Source of the DNA: an uncultured Polaribacter sp.
GTDB taxonomy: Bacteria; Bacteroidota; Bacteroidia; Flavobacteriales; Flavobacteriaceae
Assembly (NCBI RefSeq): GCF_947503875.1
Contig: NZ_CANNFH010000001.1
Coordinates: forward strand, 434,001 to 498,000
Reading direction: 5' to 3'
Length of the DNA stretch: 64,000 nucleotides
Shown: positions 1-9,089 of the stretch, piece by piece
Numbering within the stretch: the first letter of the stretch is position 1
Layout of the letters: the number at the start of each line of letters is the position of its first letter
The notes under the pieces: model-generated
Seen by the model: the letters and a program-made list of their open reading frames with translations, nothing else
The model's database searches: none
What the model was told of the DNA's origin: nothing
Program-made: the position numbers and the translations under genes

Positions 1-2168
1 GGTTAGCCAGTGTTATGACTGCCCATTTAAGCATACCAAGTTTAGAGCCACAAAATAATTTGCCAACATCTTTATCTAAAAACGTAGTAACTAATTTATT
101 GCAAGAGAAATTAGGCTTTCAGGGTTTAATAATTACAGATGGTTTAAACATGAAAGGAGCTGCAAACTATGCAACTTCTGCAGAAATTAACATCGCTGCA
201 ATACAAGCGGGTAATGATGTTTTGTTGATTCCACAAGACGTGGCAGCTTCTATTGAATTGATTAAAAAAGCTTTAGAAACCGGCACAATTACAGAGGAAA
301 GAATCAATTTTTCTGTTAGAAAAATATTAAAAGCAAAATATTGGGCAGGTTTACACAACTACAAACCTGTGAAGCTAGAAAATTTACAAGAAGATTTAAA
401 TAGAGAAAAAGACGATTTATTGCATAGGAAATTGGTGAAAAGTTCCATTACACTTTTAAAAGACACGCAACAAAATATTCCTTTAAGAAATTTAGAAAAG
501 CAAAACATAGCTTATGTAAAAATCGGTGATGCCAATAATACACATTTTGTAAAAATGCTTAAAAACTATGCAAAAGTTACAGTAGTGGCAGATAAAAATT
601 TAGATGGTTTAATTAAAAAGTTAAAGCCTTTTAATTATGTAATTGTGGGTTTTCATAAATCTAATGCTAACCCTTGGAAAAGCTATAAGTTTACCAATAA
701 AGAATTGGTTTGGTTGCAAGAGATTGCTAGGCAAAAAACAGTGGTTTTAGATGTATTTACAAGTCCTTATAGTTTATTGCAATTAAAAAGTTTTACCAAT
801 ATAGAAAGTGTTTTGGTGTCTTATCAAAACAGTAAAATAGCACAAGAAATAAGTGCACAAGTATTATTTGGTGCCCTAGAAGCCAAAGGTAAATTACCGG
901 TTTCTATTGGTAGTTTTTTTAATGAAGGTACAGGTTTAATAACTAATAAATTAAGTAGGTTAGCCTATACTATACCTGCAGCTGCTGGTTTAAATGCCCA
1001 AAAATTAGCCATTATAGATAAAATGGCAGATACTATTATAAAACAAAAAATGGCACCTGGTTTTCAGATTTTTGTAGCCAGAAATGGTAAGGTTGTTTTA
1101 AACAAAAGTTATGGTTATCATACATTTGATAAAAAAAGACCTGTAAAAAATACAGATATTTACGATTTAGCATCGCTCACCAAAATTTTAGCTTCTTTAC
1201 CTTTGTTAATGAAAGCGGAAGAAGAAGAAAAAATACCATTAAATGCGGCTTTAAAAGAGGTTTTGCCAAGTTTTGCGAAATCTAATAAAGCCAATGTTAC
1301 TGTACAAGAAATACTATCACACTATGGGCAATTAAAAGCATGGATTCCTTTTTATATAAGTACGCAAGACAGCATAACAGGTGAAAATTCAACAACTTTT
1401 TATCGCACAAAAAAATCAAATGCGTTTAGAGTAGAGGTTGCAAAAAATTTATACATAAAACATGCTTATAAAGACAGTATTTATAAGTACATAAAAGATG
1501 CAGACCAAAGAAATAGAAAAGGTTATACATATAGCGATTTAGGGTATTATATTTTTAAGGAAGCCTTAGAACAGAAGTATGATAAACCTTTAGAAAAGTT
1601 GGTAGAAGATAATTTTTACAGTTCTTTAGGAGCCAATAGAACTACCTATTTGCCATTAAAAAAGTTTGCAAAAAGAGAAATTGTACCTACAGAAAAGGAC
1701 ACCTATTACAGAAATCAATTATTACAAGGTTACGTGCATGATATGGGTGCAGCAATGTTAGGTGGTGTTGGTGGCCACGCAGGTTTATTTGCAAATGCTA
1801 ATGATGTTGGTAAAATAATGCAAATGTATTTACAGAAAGGTTTTTATGGCGGTAAACGTTATTTAAAAGCTACAACTATAGATAAATTTAACCACAGATA
1901 TTACGAAAGTAATAAGGTTAGAAGAGGTTTGGGCTTTGATAAACCACAATTAAACGAACGTGTAAAAGCAACTTGTGGTTGCGTTTCTAATGAGAGTTTT
2001 GGGCATTCTGGTTTTACAGGCACATACACTTGGGCAGATCCTGCAACTGGTCTAGTTTACGTGTTTTTATCTAACAGAGTTTATCCAACCATGGAAAACC
2101 GCGGATTGGTAACAAGCAATATGCGCACAAAAATACAGCAAGTAATACAAGACGCTATTGTAAATTAG
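1..2168 (+). CDS. Glycoside hydrolase family 3 (beta-N-acetylhexosaminidase) / serine hydrolase (beta-lactamase) fusion, 5' truncated by window edge
   Basis: Frame is open upstream of the ATG at 15 (LASVMTAHLS); GLIITDGLNMKGA GH3 motif; C-terminal beta-lactamase-like domain with SLTK and YSDLGY motifs. Confidence 0.9.
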   Translation, partial: LASVMTAHLSIPSLEPQNNLPTSLSKNVVTNLLQEKLGFQGLIITDGLNMKGAANYATSAEINIAAIQAGNDVLLIPQDVAASIELIKKALETGTITEERINFSVRKILKAKYWAGLHNYKPVKLENLQEDLNREKDDLLHRKLVKSSITLLKDTQQNIPLRNLEKQNIAYVKIGDANNTHFVKMLKNYAKVTVVADKNLDGLIKKLKPFNYVIVGFHKSNANPWKSYKFTNKELVWLQEIARQKTVVLDVFTSPYSLLQLKSFTNIESVLVSYQNSKIAQEISAQVLFGALEAKGKLPVSIGSFFNEGTGLITNKLSRLAYTIPAAAGLNAQKLAIIDKMADTIIKQKMAPGFQIFVARNGKVVLNKSYGYHTFDKKRPVKNTDIYDLASLTKILASLPLLMKAEEEEKIPLNAALKEVLPSFAKSNKANVTVQEILSHYGQLKAWIPFYISTQDSITGENSTTFYRTKKSNAFRVEVAKNLYIKHAYKDSIYKYIKDADQRNRKGYTYSDLGYYIFKEALEQKYDKPLEKLVEDNFYSSLGANRTTYLPLKKFAKREIVPTEKDTYYRNQLLQGYVHDMGAAMLGGVGGHAGLFANANDVGKIMQMYLQKGFYGGKRYLKATTIDKFNHRYYESNKVRRGLGFDKPQLNERVKATCGCVSNESFGHSGFTGTYTWADPATGLVYVFLSNRVYPTMENRGLVTSNMRTKIQQVIQDAIVN

Positions 2169-2183
2169 ACTTTTTACGAGAAC

Positions 2184-2272
2184 CTATTTCCAGCTTTCGG
2201 CACTCGCTTTGCGCAGAAAAAGCGCAAGAGCTCAAACAAAGCCTCTATCTGGGGTAAACTTGTTTGCCAGCT
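2184..2272. repeat. Intergenic repeat, copy A (CTATTTCCAGCTTTC...ATCTGGGGTAAA...TTGCCAGC) with central imperfect hairpin
   Basis: Shares both ends with 55576-55677; different central stem. Confidence 0.7.
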
Positions 2273-2350
2273 AACGGTATTAATTAATATGAGTGCTATT
2301 TAAAAAACACGGTTTGTTAGTCAGTTATTATTTATAATATTTCTGCCTAA

Positions 2351-2428
2351 TGTCATTTCAACTTTACGAAGAAATCTCAAATTAAATACTAGATTTTTCT
2401 TCTATACTTTCCTACATTCTAAATGACA
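2351..2428. repeat. Palindromic intergenic repeat TGTCATTT...AAATGACA
   Basis: 8-bp terminal inverted repeat; inner GAAGAAATCTC; related sequence at 61076-61165. Confidence 0.6.
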
Positions 2429-2487
2429 AGCGCTAAATTTTCAAGATTATAAGAAATACAAATTGCAATAGTTATATTTAATTCGCT

Positions 2488-3540
2488 TTAATTATTGCTT
2501 TCTGTATTTGTAGGAGCCAATTTTACATAACACCATAGCAATAGCACAGAAACTAATAAATAAATCAACCCAATTGTAGTACCAAAGAACAGGTTTACAA
2601 TTACACTTTGTAAAACTAAGAATATTGGAAAATTAAATGCATTTAGCGCAAACCTAAAGGTGTCTATAAATTCCAATTCGTCTATTTTTTTTGATGCCAT
2701 TCGCCAAATTAACAAGGGTACAAAACAATTGATTCTAATTAAAAAAAGAAGCCATTTAAAATTATTTTGTTGAGGTGCTTTTTCTTCAGGAAATTCATTT
2801 TTTTCTATAAAACCATTTACTTTTTTTACATCTGTAAAATCTACATGCCCTTTGTTTAATTTTTTTAAGGTAATTTTATAGTCGTCATTAAACGGAATAT
2901 GAACACTTAATTGTTTTAGCTGATAACTCACTTCATTTTTAAGTTTTACAGTAGCAGTTGTTAATTCATCTTTTGCTAAAAAAGAATTTGCATTTATCGG
3001 TTTTCCAAAATTTATAGCAACTTTAGCAGGATATTTAGATGCTTGTTGGTAGGTAATTCCTACAGGAATTATACTAATATTAATTTCAGGATATTTTTCA
3101 ATTGCACCAAAAACTATGCGTGTAAAGCCCTTGCTTAAAACTCTAACAGTTCTCCTCTTGTCATGACTACCTTCTGGAAAAATCATTAAAGTTTCTCCTT
3201 TCTTAAAAATAGTAAAACAGTCCTCAAAAATAGCTTGATTTTTACCTAAGTTGCTTACACCATCTCTAATTCTGTAAATGGGCATTAGATTTAGTGTGCT
3301 TAAAAACCATTTTACACTTGGTTTCTTAAAAATAGCAGCTCTCACTAAAAAATGATTTACTCTAGGAATATTTGTAGTTGCTAAAAGAGGATCTATCAAT
3401 CCATTTGGATGATTTATTGCAAATAAAACGGCTCCTTTTTTAGGTATATTTTCTTTACCAGAAACAACTATTTTTTTGGTGTAAAAAAATAGGCTAGTTT
3501 TTAGAAAAAGTTTAAATAAATAATACCAAAGCGTTTTCAA
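2488..3540 (-). CDS. 1-acyl-sn-glycerol-3-phosphate acyltransferase-like (PlsC family) membrane protein
   Basis: NHPNGLIDPLL (NHxxxxD) and FPEGSHDK acyltransferase motifs. Confidence 0.85.
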   Translation of the reverse strand: MKTLWYYLFKLFLKTSLFFYTKKIVVSGKENIPKKGAVLFAINHPNGLIDPLLATTNIPRVNHFLVRAAIFKKPSVKWFLSTLNLMPIYRIRDGVSNLGKNQAIFEDCFTIFKKGETLMIFPEGSHDKRRTVRVLSKGFTRIVFGAIEKYPEINISIIPVGITYQQASKYPAKVAINFGKPINANSFLAKDELTTATVKLKNEVSYQLKQLSVHIPFNDDYKITLKKLNKGHVDFTDVKKVNGFIEKNEFPEEKAPQQNNFKWLLFLIRINCFVPLLIWRMASKKIDELEFIDTFRFALNAFNFPIFLVLQSVIVNLFFGTTIGLIYLLVSVLLLWCYVKLAPTNTESNN

Positions 3541-3553
3541 ATTTTAAAATATT

Positions 3554-4489
3554 TTAATTTGTATTATTTGTTGTAGCCATTTCTTTTTTAGATTTTCTGC
3601 CCCAATAACTCGCTAAAAGTAATCCTGAAAAAATATCCCAAATACCCCAAAACGCAGCCAATAAAGCCATGCCTCCCAAACCATTAAAAAAGCCAAAAAT
3701 TAGTAACAAACCTAAACCACCATTTTGTATACCAGTTTCCATGGCTATTGTTTTGGTGTCTTTAGTATTTAACTTAAAACTTTTAGCCGTATAATAACCA
3801 AGTATAAAGGCAAAAATATTGTGAAAAATCACCAAAAACACCACATGATGAATGTGATTTAAAAACACATCTAAGTTGTTAGAAAATGCAATAATTATTA
3901 AAACAATAAACACTAGCATAGAGAGTGGTTTTAAAACTTTTTCTAATTTAGCTGCTAATTTGGTGTTGTAGTGTTTTAAGAGCATCCCCAAAAACAAAGG
4001 AATACCTAAAATAAGAATAACTAATTTTAATAAGGCTACCCAATCTAAAGCAACTGTTTTAAGTATAGCATCTGTAGGTGGGTACAAACTGCCCCAAAAC
4101 TTTAAATTAAAGGGTGTCATAAAAATACAAATTACAGTAGCAAAAGCGGTAAGACTTACAGAAAGCGCTGCGTTACCACCTGCCATTTTACTAAAAAAGT
4201 TAGACACATTACCACCAGGACAAGCAGCAATCATAAGCATACCTAAAGCAAAACTAGGATGTGGTTGCACAATTAAAATTCCTAAAAAAGTAAATAAGGG
4301 CAATAAAAAAAACTGCGATAAAACGCCAACAAAAAGAATTTTAGGATTTTTAAAAAGACGTTTAAAATCCTTGATTGTAATACCCAAGGCAACCCCAAAC
4401 ATTATAACACCAATTGCAATGTTTAGTACCCAAAGACCACTTTCATCAAAGTTGATTTGAATATCGTCTATTTGTATGGGATTTTGCAT
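3554..4489 (-). CDS. Bile acid:sodium symporter family (BASS) protein
   Basis: Multi-TM; ACPGGNVSNFFSKMAGGNAALSVSLTA and ETGIQNGGLG motifs. Confidence 0.88.
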   Translation of the reverse strand: MQNPIQIDDIQINFDESGLWVLNIAIGVIMFGVALGITIKDFKRLFKNPKILFVGVLSQFFLLPLFTFLGILIVQPHPSFALGMLMIAACPGGNVSNFFSKMAGGNAALSVSLTAFATVICIFMTPFNLKFWGSLYPPTDAILKTVALDWVALLKLVILILGIPLFLGMLLKHYNTKLAAKLEKVLKPLSMLVFIVLIIIAFSNNLDVFLNHIHHVVFLVIFHNIFAFILGYYTAKSFKLNTKDTKTIAMETGIQNGGLGLLLIFGFFNGLGGMALLAAFWGIWDIFSGLLLASYWGRKSKKEMATTNNTN

Positions 4490-4519
4490 TTTTTTTGGTT
4501 TAAGGTTTTTTTTAGTTTT

Positions 4520-4557
4520 AAAGTTATAAAGTTATAAAGTTATAAAGTTATAAAGTT
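4520..4557. repeat. Tandem 8-mer array (ATAAAGTT)n
   Basis: Direct reading; second array of the same unit at 6132-6170. Confidence 0.9.
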
Positions 4558-4625
4558 GTAATGTTAAAAATGTTTAGAAGTTTATTTGTTTATGGTTTTA
4601 AAAGGGGATTATTATTTTTTTTTTG

Positions 4626-4679
4626 ACTAAAAGCTAAAAGCTAAAAGCTAAAAGCTAAAAGCTAAAAACCAAAAACTAA
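4626..4679. repeat. Tandem 7-mer array (CTAAAAG)n running into the stop codon of the DUF4159 gene
   Basis: Direct reading. Confidence 0.9.
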
Positions 4680-5317
4680 TTCTTAAAAGCAAACTCAATA
4701 ATATTGGCGCCCATTTTTAAGGCTTTTTCTCTTACCTTTTCTGGGTTATTGTGTATTACTGCATCTTCCCAGCCGTCACTTAAATCGGTTTCATAATCGT
4801 AAAAAACAACTAATCTCCCTTCATAAAATATTCCAAAACCTTGTGCGGATTTTTTATCGTGTTCGTGTATTTTAGGAATTCCGTTTGGAAATTTAAAAGT
4901 CTGATTGTAAATTGGATGATTGCTAGGAATTTCTTGAAACTCTAATTTTGGAAATACTTTTTGTATTTCTTTTCTTATAAATTTATCCAATCCATAATTA
5001 TCAGAAATATGTAAAAATCCACCAGAAATTAAATAATTTCTAAGATTTTCAGTTTCATCATCAGAAAAAAATACATTTCCATGGCCTGTCATAAAAACAA
5101 TAGGGAAATTATAAATGTCTTCACTAGAAACAGCTACCGTTTGCGGGTTCTTAGAAATATTGGTTTTTATGGTATTATTTGTAAATTCAACTAAATTTGG
5201 TATTGCAGTAGGGTTGCTGTACCAATCTCCACCACCATTGTATTTTAGGATAGCAACATCTTGAGCATTCAAAAAATAAGAAGAGAAAAGAAATAAAAAT
5301 ACAGCTAATTTTTTCAT
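4676..5317 (-). CDS. DUF4159 domain-containing protein
   Basis: Signal peptide; LKYNGGGDWYSNP...FMTGHGNVFFSDDETENLRNYL...SNHPIYNQTF pattern. Confidence 0.85.
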   Translation of the reverse strand: MKKLAVFLFLFSSYFLNAQDVAILKYNGGGDWYSNPTAIPNLVEFTNNTIKTNISKNPQTVAVSSEDIYNFPIVFMTGHGNVFFSDDETENLRNYLISGGFLHISDNYGLDKFIRKEIQKVFPKLEFQEIPSNHPIYNQTFKFPNGIPKIHEHDKKSAQGFGIFYEGRLVVFYDYETDLSDGWEDAVIHNNPEKVREKALKMGANIIEFAFKN

Positions 5318-5354
5318 TTAAAGTAATCTAATTGCACAAGCAAGATAAGAAAAG

Positions 5355-6062
5355 CTATTGATTTACAAAAGAAACAATGTTTACAGCAACCAAACCTGCA
5401 GTTTCTGTTCTTAATCTGCTTTCGCCCAAAGAAATAGGTGTTAAATTAAGAGACAAAGCTTTTTCTATTTCTTTAGTAGAAAAATCTCCTTCTGGCCCAA
5501 TAAGAATGGTTGTTTTTTCTTTGGGTTTTACAATGGCTTTTAGCGGATTTTTAATTTGATCTTCACAATGTGCAATGCAAATTTGTCCTTCAAAATCTTG
5601 ATTTAGAAACTCGTTAAATTTTATAGGTGCATTTAATTTTGGTAACGTAAATTTTAATGACTGTTTCATAGCAGATTGAATGATTTTTTCAAATCGTTCT
5701 AGTTTTACAACTCTACGTTCAGAGTTTACGCAAATAATAGGTGTAATTTCATCTATACCTATTTCTGTTGCTTTCTCTAAAAACCATTCTAACCTGTCGT
5801 TATTTTTAGTAGGCGCAATAGCAATGTGTAAATAGTAATTCCAAGGTTTTGGCTTTTCTTCAACCTTAATAATATTTGCAGCACACCTTTTATCGTTTGC
5901 AAAACTAATTTCAGCAGCAAACAAAAAACCTTTTCCGTTTGTAATTTTTAGAATATCGCCTTCTTTTTTGCGCAAAACGCGCACAATGTGTTTGCTTTCA
6001 ATCTTATCAAAAGTAATTTGTTGTGTTTCTTTAGAAAGTTCTGAGTTGTAAAAAAGTTGCAC
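5355..6062 (-). CDS. rsmE: 16S rRNA (uracil(1498)-N(3))-methyltransferase
   Basis: SPOUT motifs ILIGPEGDFSTKEIE, LGESRLRTETA. Confidence 0.93.
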   Translation of the reverse strand: MQLFYNSELSKETQQITFDKIESKHIVRVLRKKEGDILKITNGKGFLFAAEISFANDKRCAANIIKVEEKPKPWNYYLHIAIAPTKNNDRLEWFLEKATEIGIDEITPIICVNSERRVVKLERFEKIIQSAMKQSLKFTLPKLNAPIKFNEFLNQDFEGQICIAHCEDQIKNPLKAIVKPKEKTTILIGPEGDFSTKEIEKALSLNLTPISLGESRLRTETAGLVAVNIVSFVNQ

Positions 6063-6131
6063 TAGAAATTTAAAGTTTAGAGTTTAGAATTCAAAGTTAG
6101 GGATTAATATTGTTTTTTCTGATTTAGTTTT

Positions 6132-6170
6132 TAAAGTTATAAAGTTATAAAGTTATAAAGTTATAAAGTT
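6132..6170. repeat. Tandem 8-mer array (ATAAAGTT)n
   Basis: Direct reading; same unit as 4520-4557. Confidence 0.9.
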
Positions 6171-6245
6171 TGAAAGGTGAAAGGTTTCGAAGGTGAGATT
6201 TCTCCATAAAGTCGAAATGGCATTTGTTAGAAATTTTTAATTTCC

Positions 6246-6278
6246 ACTAAAAACTAAAAACTAAAAACTAAAAACTAA
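6246..6278. repeat. Tandem 7-mer array (CTAAAAA)n running into the stop codon of the GNAT-like gene
   Basis: Direct reading. Confidence 0.9.
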
Positions 6279-7393
6279 ATATTCTTTCTATAAGTTCTTC
6301 TCCTTTTATGCGTTTCTGGTTTAAAATTTTCCCACAGTTTTTTTATAGCTTCATTGTCTTCCAATTCTGGAGTTCTAATACAATTTTCTATTCCTAATGG
6401 TGTAAAAGTTTTGGTGTATTGGTCAAAAATTATGGCAGTAACTCCTTTGTTTTGGTGTGCTGGATCTACACCAATTAAGTAAAAAGTAACGTCTTTGGCA
6501 TTTTTTCTAGCGCTTAATAAATGGAATAATCCAAAAGGAAATAATTTACCTTTTGCTTTTTGCAAGGCTTCAGAAAAAGAAGGCATTACAATGGCAAAAG
6601 CAACTAACTTATTGTTTTTATCAACAACAAATTTTATGTATTCTGGATTGATAAAAGAAATGTATTTTTTCTTAAAAAAAGCAATCTGAGCATCAGAAAT
6701 TGGTACGTATGTAGATAGTTTTGAGTAACTTTTGTCAAAGACTTTAAACATTTCATCTACATAAGGTAAAATATCTTTGGTTTTGGTAAAATCTAAAGGT
6801 GTTAGCTCAAAACGTTTTTGTATTATTTTACTAATTCTATTAAAATAAACAGCATCTACATTTTTAAATTTGAACTTGTTTTCTAAATATTCTTTCTCTT
6901 TTACAAAACCCAATTGTTCTAAATGCTCTTTGTAATATGGATGATTGTACCAAGTAATCATTGTGCCTATATGATTAAAGCCATCAACCAAAACACCGGT
7001 TTTGTCTAAATTATTAAAACCAACAGGTCCTTCTATATATTCTAAATTATTTTTTAAACCAATTTCTTTTACTTTCTCTAAAAGTATTTTGGTAACTTCT
7101 ATATCATCAATAACATCAAACCAACCAAAACGCATTTTTTTAATTTGTTGTTTTTCAACTTCAAACCAATTTATTATTGCTACAATTCTACCTACTATTT
7201 TACCATCTTTTATAGCTACAAAAAATTGGGCTTCTGCGTTTTCAAAAACTGGGTTTTTCTTCGGATTAAAATTAGCTACTTCATCTTTAATAATAGGAGG
7301 TACCCAGTATTTGTTGTTTTTGTATAGCGAAAAAGGAAATGTAACAAACTGTTTCATTTCCTTTTCTGTAGTTATTTTTTTAAGTGCAATCAT
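6275..7393 (-). CDS. GNAT-like N-acetyltransferase-fold protein
   Basis: N-terminal FVTFPFSLYKNNKYWVPP and C-terminal YLIGVDPAHQNKGVTAIIFDQ GNAT-like motif. Confidence 0.7.
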   Translation of the reverse strand: MIALKKITTEKEMKQFVTFPFSLYKNNKYWVPPIIKDEVANFNPKKNPVFENAEAQFFVAIKDGKIVGRIVAIINWFEVEKQQIKKMRFGWFDVIDDIEVTKILLEKVKEIGLKNNLEYIEGPVGFNNLDKTGVLVDGFNHIGTMITWYNHPYYKEHLEQLGFVKEKEYLENKFKFKNVDAVYFNRISKIIQKRFELTPLDFTKTKDILPYVDEMFKVFDKSYSKLSTYVPISDAQIAFFKKKYISFINPEYIKFVVDKNNKLVAFAIVMPSFSEALQKAKGKLFPFGLFHLLSARKNAKDVTFYLIGVDPAHQNKGVTAIIFDQYTKTFTPLGIENCIRTPELEDNEAIKKLWENFKPETHKRRRTYRKNI

Positions 7394-7407
7394 TTTTAGA
7401 AAAAAGC

Positions 7408-8610
7408 TTAATTGTTGTTTTTTTTCTTCTTTTTCTTCGACTTCTTTTCATCTTTTTTCATTTCTTCTTCTAGCTCTTTTATCTCACGTTCTAATTTTTC
7501 AATTTCGGTTTCTTCTTTTTTTATTTTTTTAGATTTCTTGGTCTTTGGTTTTTTCTTATTCTTAAATAATCCTAAAAAGCTACCATTACTTTTTTTCGTT
7601 TTACGAGTTCTACTTCTAGTTGGTCTTGTTCTATTTTTACTTTTCTTTTTAAATAAATTTAAAAAACGATTAAAAAAGTTGTTTTGTTTTCTATTGTAAC
7701 GTGAAATTGGTGTGTCTTTTAGTTTGCTGCCATTATCATTTAAATTTACGAAAGAATCTTTGTGATTATCAATTCTATAGGAAACACCTATACCTGCATA
7801 AAAACCTTGTGCTTGGCCTTCAAACAACATTCTACCAGAGGCATTCAATTGCAAGTCTTTATTATATAAATAGGCAAGGCCAAGACCTAAGTTGGTATTG
7901 GTTTGAGTTTGCTGATAGACGGTTTGATTCTCAAAAAAATAAGACCAAGCATTGTTAAAGTTTCTTGTAGCTGTAATTATGTAAGAAAACTCAGAAAGTG
8001 TTGTACCTATGTTATCATAAAAAACATTGGTTATAATATTAAAATCATTGGTTAAATTATGTTGTAATAAAAGACCAACTTTTGGAGTTATTTGCCCTGT
8101 TTGATGAATTTCATTTACAACATCTGTATTTATGCCTACATAAATTCCTACAGAAGGTATTAATCTTTTTTTATCAAAGGCATTTCTTCTTTTCCAACTT
8201 TTTATTTCTTTGGATTTGTCTTCATATTTAGGTTCAAAAACTAAATATTTAGCACCTAAAGTCATTCTACTAAAACCAGTAGTAAAGTAATCTGAAACAA
8301 AAATATTTTTAAAAGCTACTCTATCTCTTTGCAACGTAAATTGTGCATTTAATTCTAGTTTTTCTAGAAAAAAACTGGTTCTAAAAAGTACATCTGCACC
8401 AAAAGATTGTGGTCGAGAAAAAGTAGGTTCTACACTTATATCTCTAAAAAAGATATTACTTTCAAATTGATAAACACCAGTTCCTACGCTGTATGGACTT
8501 TCAGAAAAACCAGGTTTGTTGGAGTTTATTACTTCTGTATATTGCCCAAATACTAAATTGCTTTGTACGAGTAAAAACAATACAAAAAACGCTTTTTTTA
8601 AGAGATGCAT
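7408..8610 (-). CDS. Outer-membrane beta-barrel (MetA/phenol-degradation transporter-like) protein with Lys-rich charged C-terminal tail
   Basis: Signal peptide; INSNKPGFSESPYSVGTGVYQFES start; tail KKSKKIKKEETEIEKLEREIKELEEEMKKDEKKSKKKKKKNNN. Confidence 0.7.
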   Translation of the reverse strand: MHLLKKAFFVLFLLVQSNLVFGQYTEVINSNKPGFSESPYSVGTGVYQFESNIFFRDISVEPTFSRPQSFGADVLFRTSFFLEKLELNAQFTLQRDRVAFKNIFVSDYFTTGFSRMTLGAKYLVFEPKYEDKSKEIKSWKRRNAFDKKRLIPSVGIYVGINTDVVNEIHQTGQITPKVGLLLQHNLTNDFNIITNVFYDNIGTTLSEFSYIITATRNFNNAWSYFFENQTVYQQTQTNTNLGLGLAYLYNKDLQLNASGRMLFEGQAQGFYAGIGVSYRIDNHKDSFVNLNDNGSKLKDTPISRYNRKQNNFFNRFLNLFKKKSKNRTRPTRSRTRKTKKSNGSFLGLFKNKKKPKTKKSKKIKKEETEIEKLEREIKELEEEMKKDEKKSKKKKKKNNN

Positions 8611-8739
8611 AAATACAGATTAATTTTTTACTTAGGTATAAACAAACATAGAACAAAAAAGCAACTTTTTAAAGGCAAACCCTACTTTTTTAGGTTTAAG
8701 AAAGTTTTATAGAAAGTAAACGCAACAATTGTTTTCAAA

Positions 8740-9042
8740 TTGTTATTTTTGATTTATTTTTTAAAACAAAATATGTTGGCAGGAGTATTAAAAACCATCT
8801 TTTGGATCTTAATTATTTATTATGGCTTTAAGTTTTTAGCAAGGCTTTTTGCACCCTTTTTAATTAAAAAAGCGGCAGAAACCATGCAGAAAAAAGCATC
8901 ACAACAATTTGGTGGTCAAAATAAGCAAAGTAATAAAGCAGATGTTAGGGAAGGAGAAACCATTATAGATAAAAAACCAAGCCAAACACAGCAAAGTAAA
9001 AACTCTGTTGGAGAGTATGTAGATTTTGAGGAAATAGAGTAG
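8740..9042 (+). CDS. DUF4834-type small membrane protein
   Basis: One TM, AETMQKKASQQFGG...EGETIIDKKP...VGEYVDFEEIE. Confidence 0.65.
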   Translation: MLFLIYFLKQNMLAGVLKTIFWILIIYYGFKFLARLFAPFLIKKAAETMQKKASQQFGGQNKQSNKADVREGETIIDKKPSQTQQSKNSVGEYVDFEEIE

Positions 9043-9089
9043 CACCTAATCCTTCACCCAAAATAAATCAATCAAAACCAAAATACCAA

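Noticed and set aside
15-2168. GH3/beta-lactamase fusion as a novel architecture
   Set aside because: This fusion is widespread in Bacteroidota
4520-6278. Tandem short repeats as a CRISPR array
   Set aside because: Units are 7-8 bp with no spacers and no cas genes
7002-7699. Plus-strand ORFs 7002..7532, 7145..7327 and 7412..7699 as genes
   Set aside because: Antisense shadows of the GNAT-like gene and of the Lys-rich tail (poly-Phe translation); no recognisable domains
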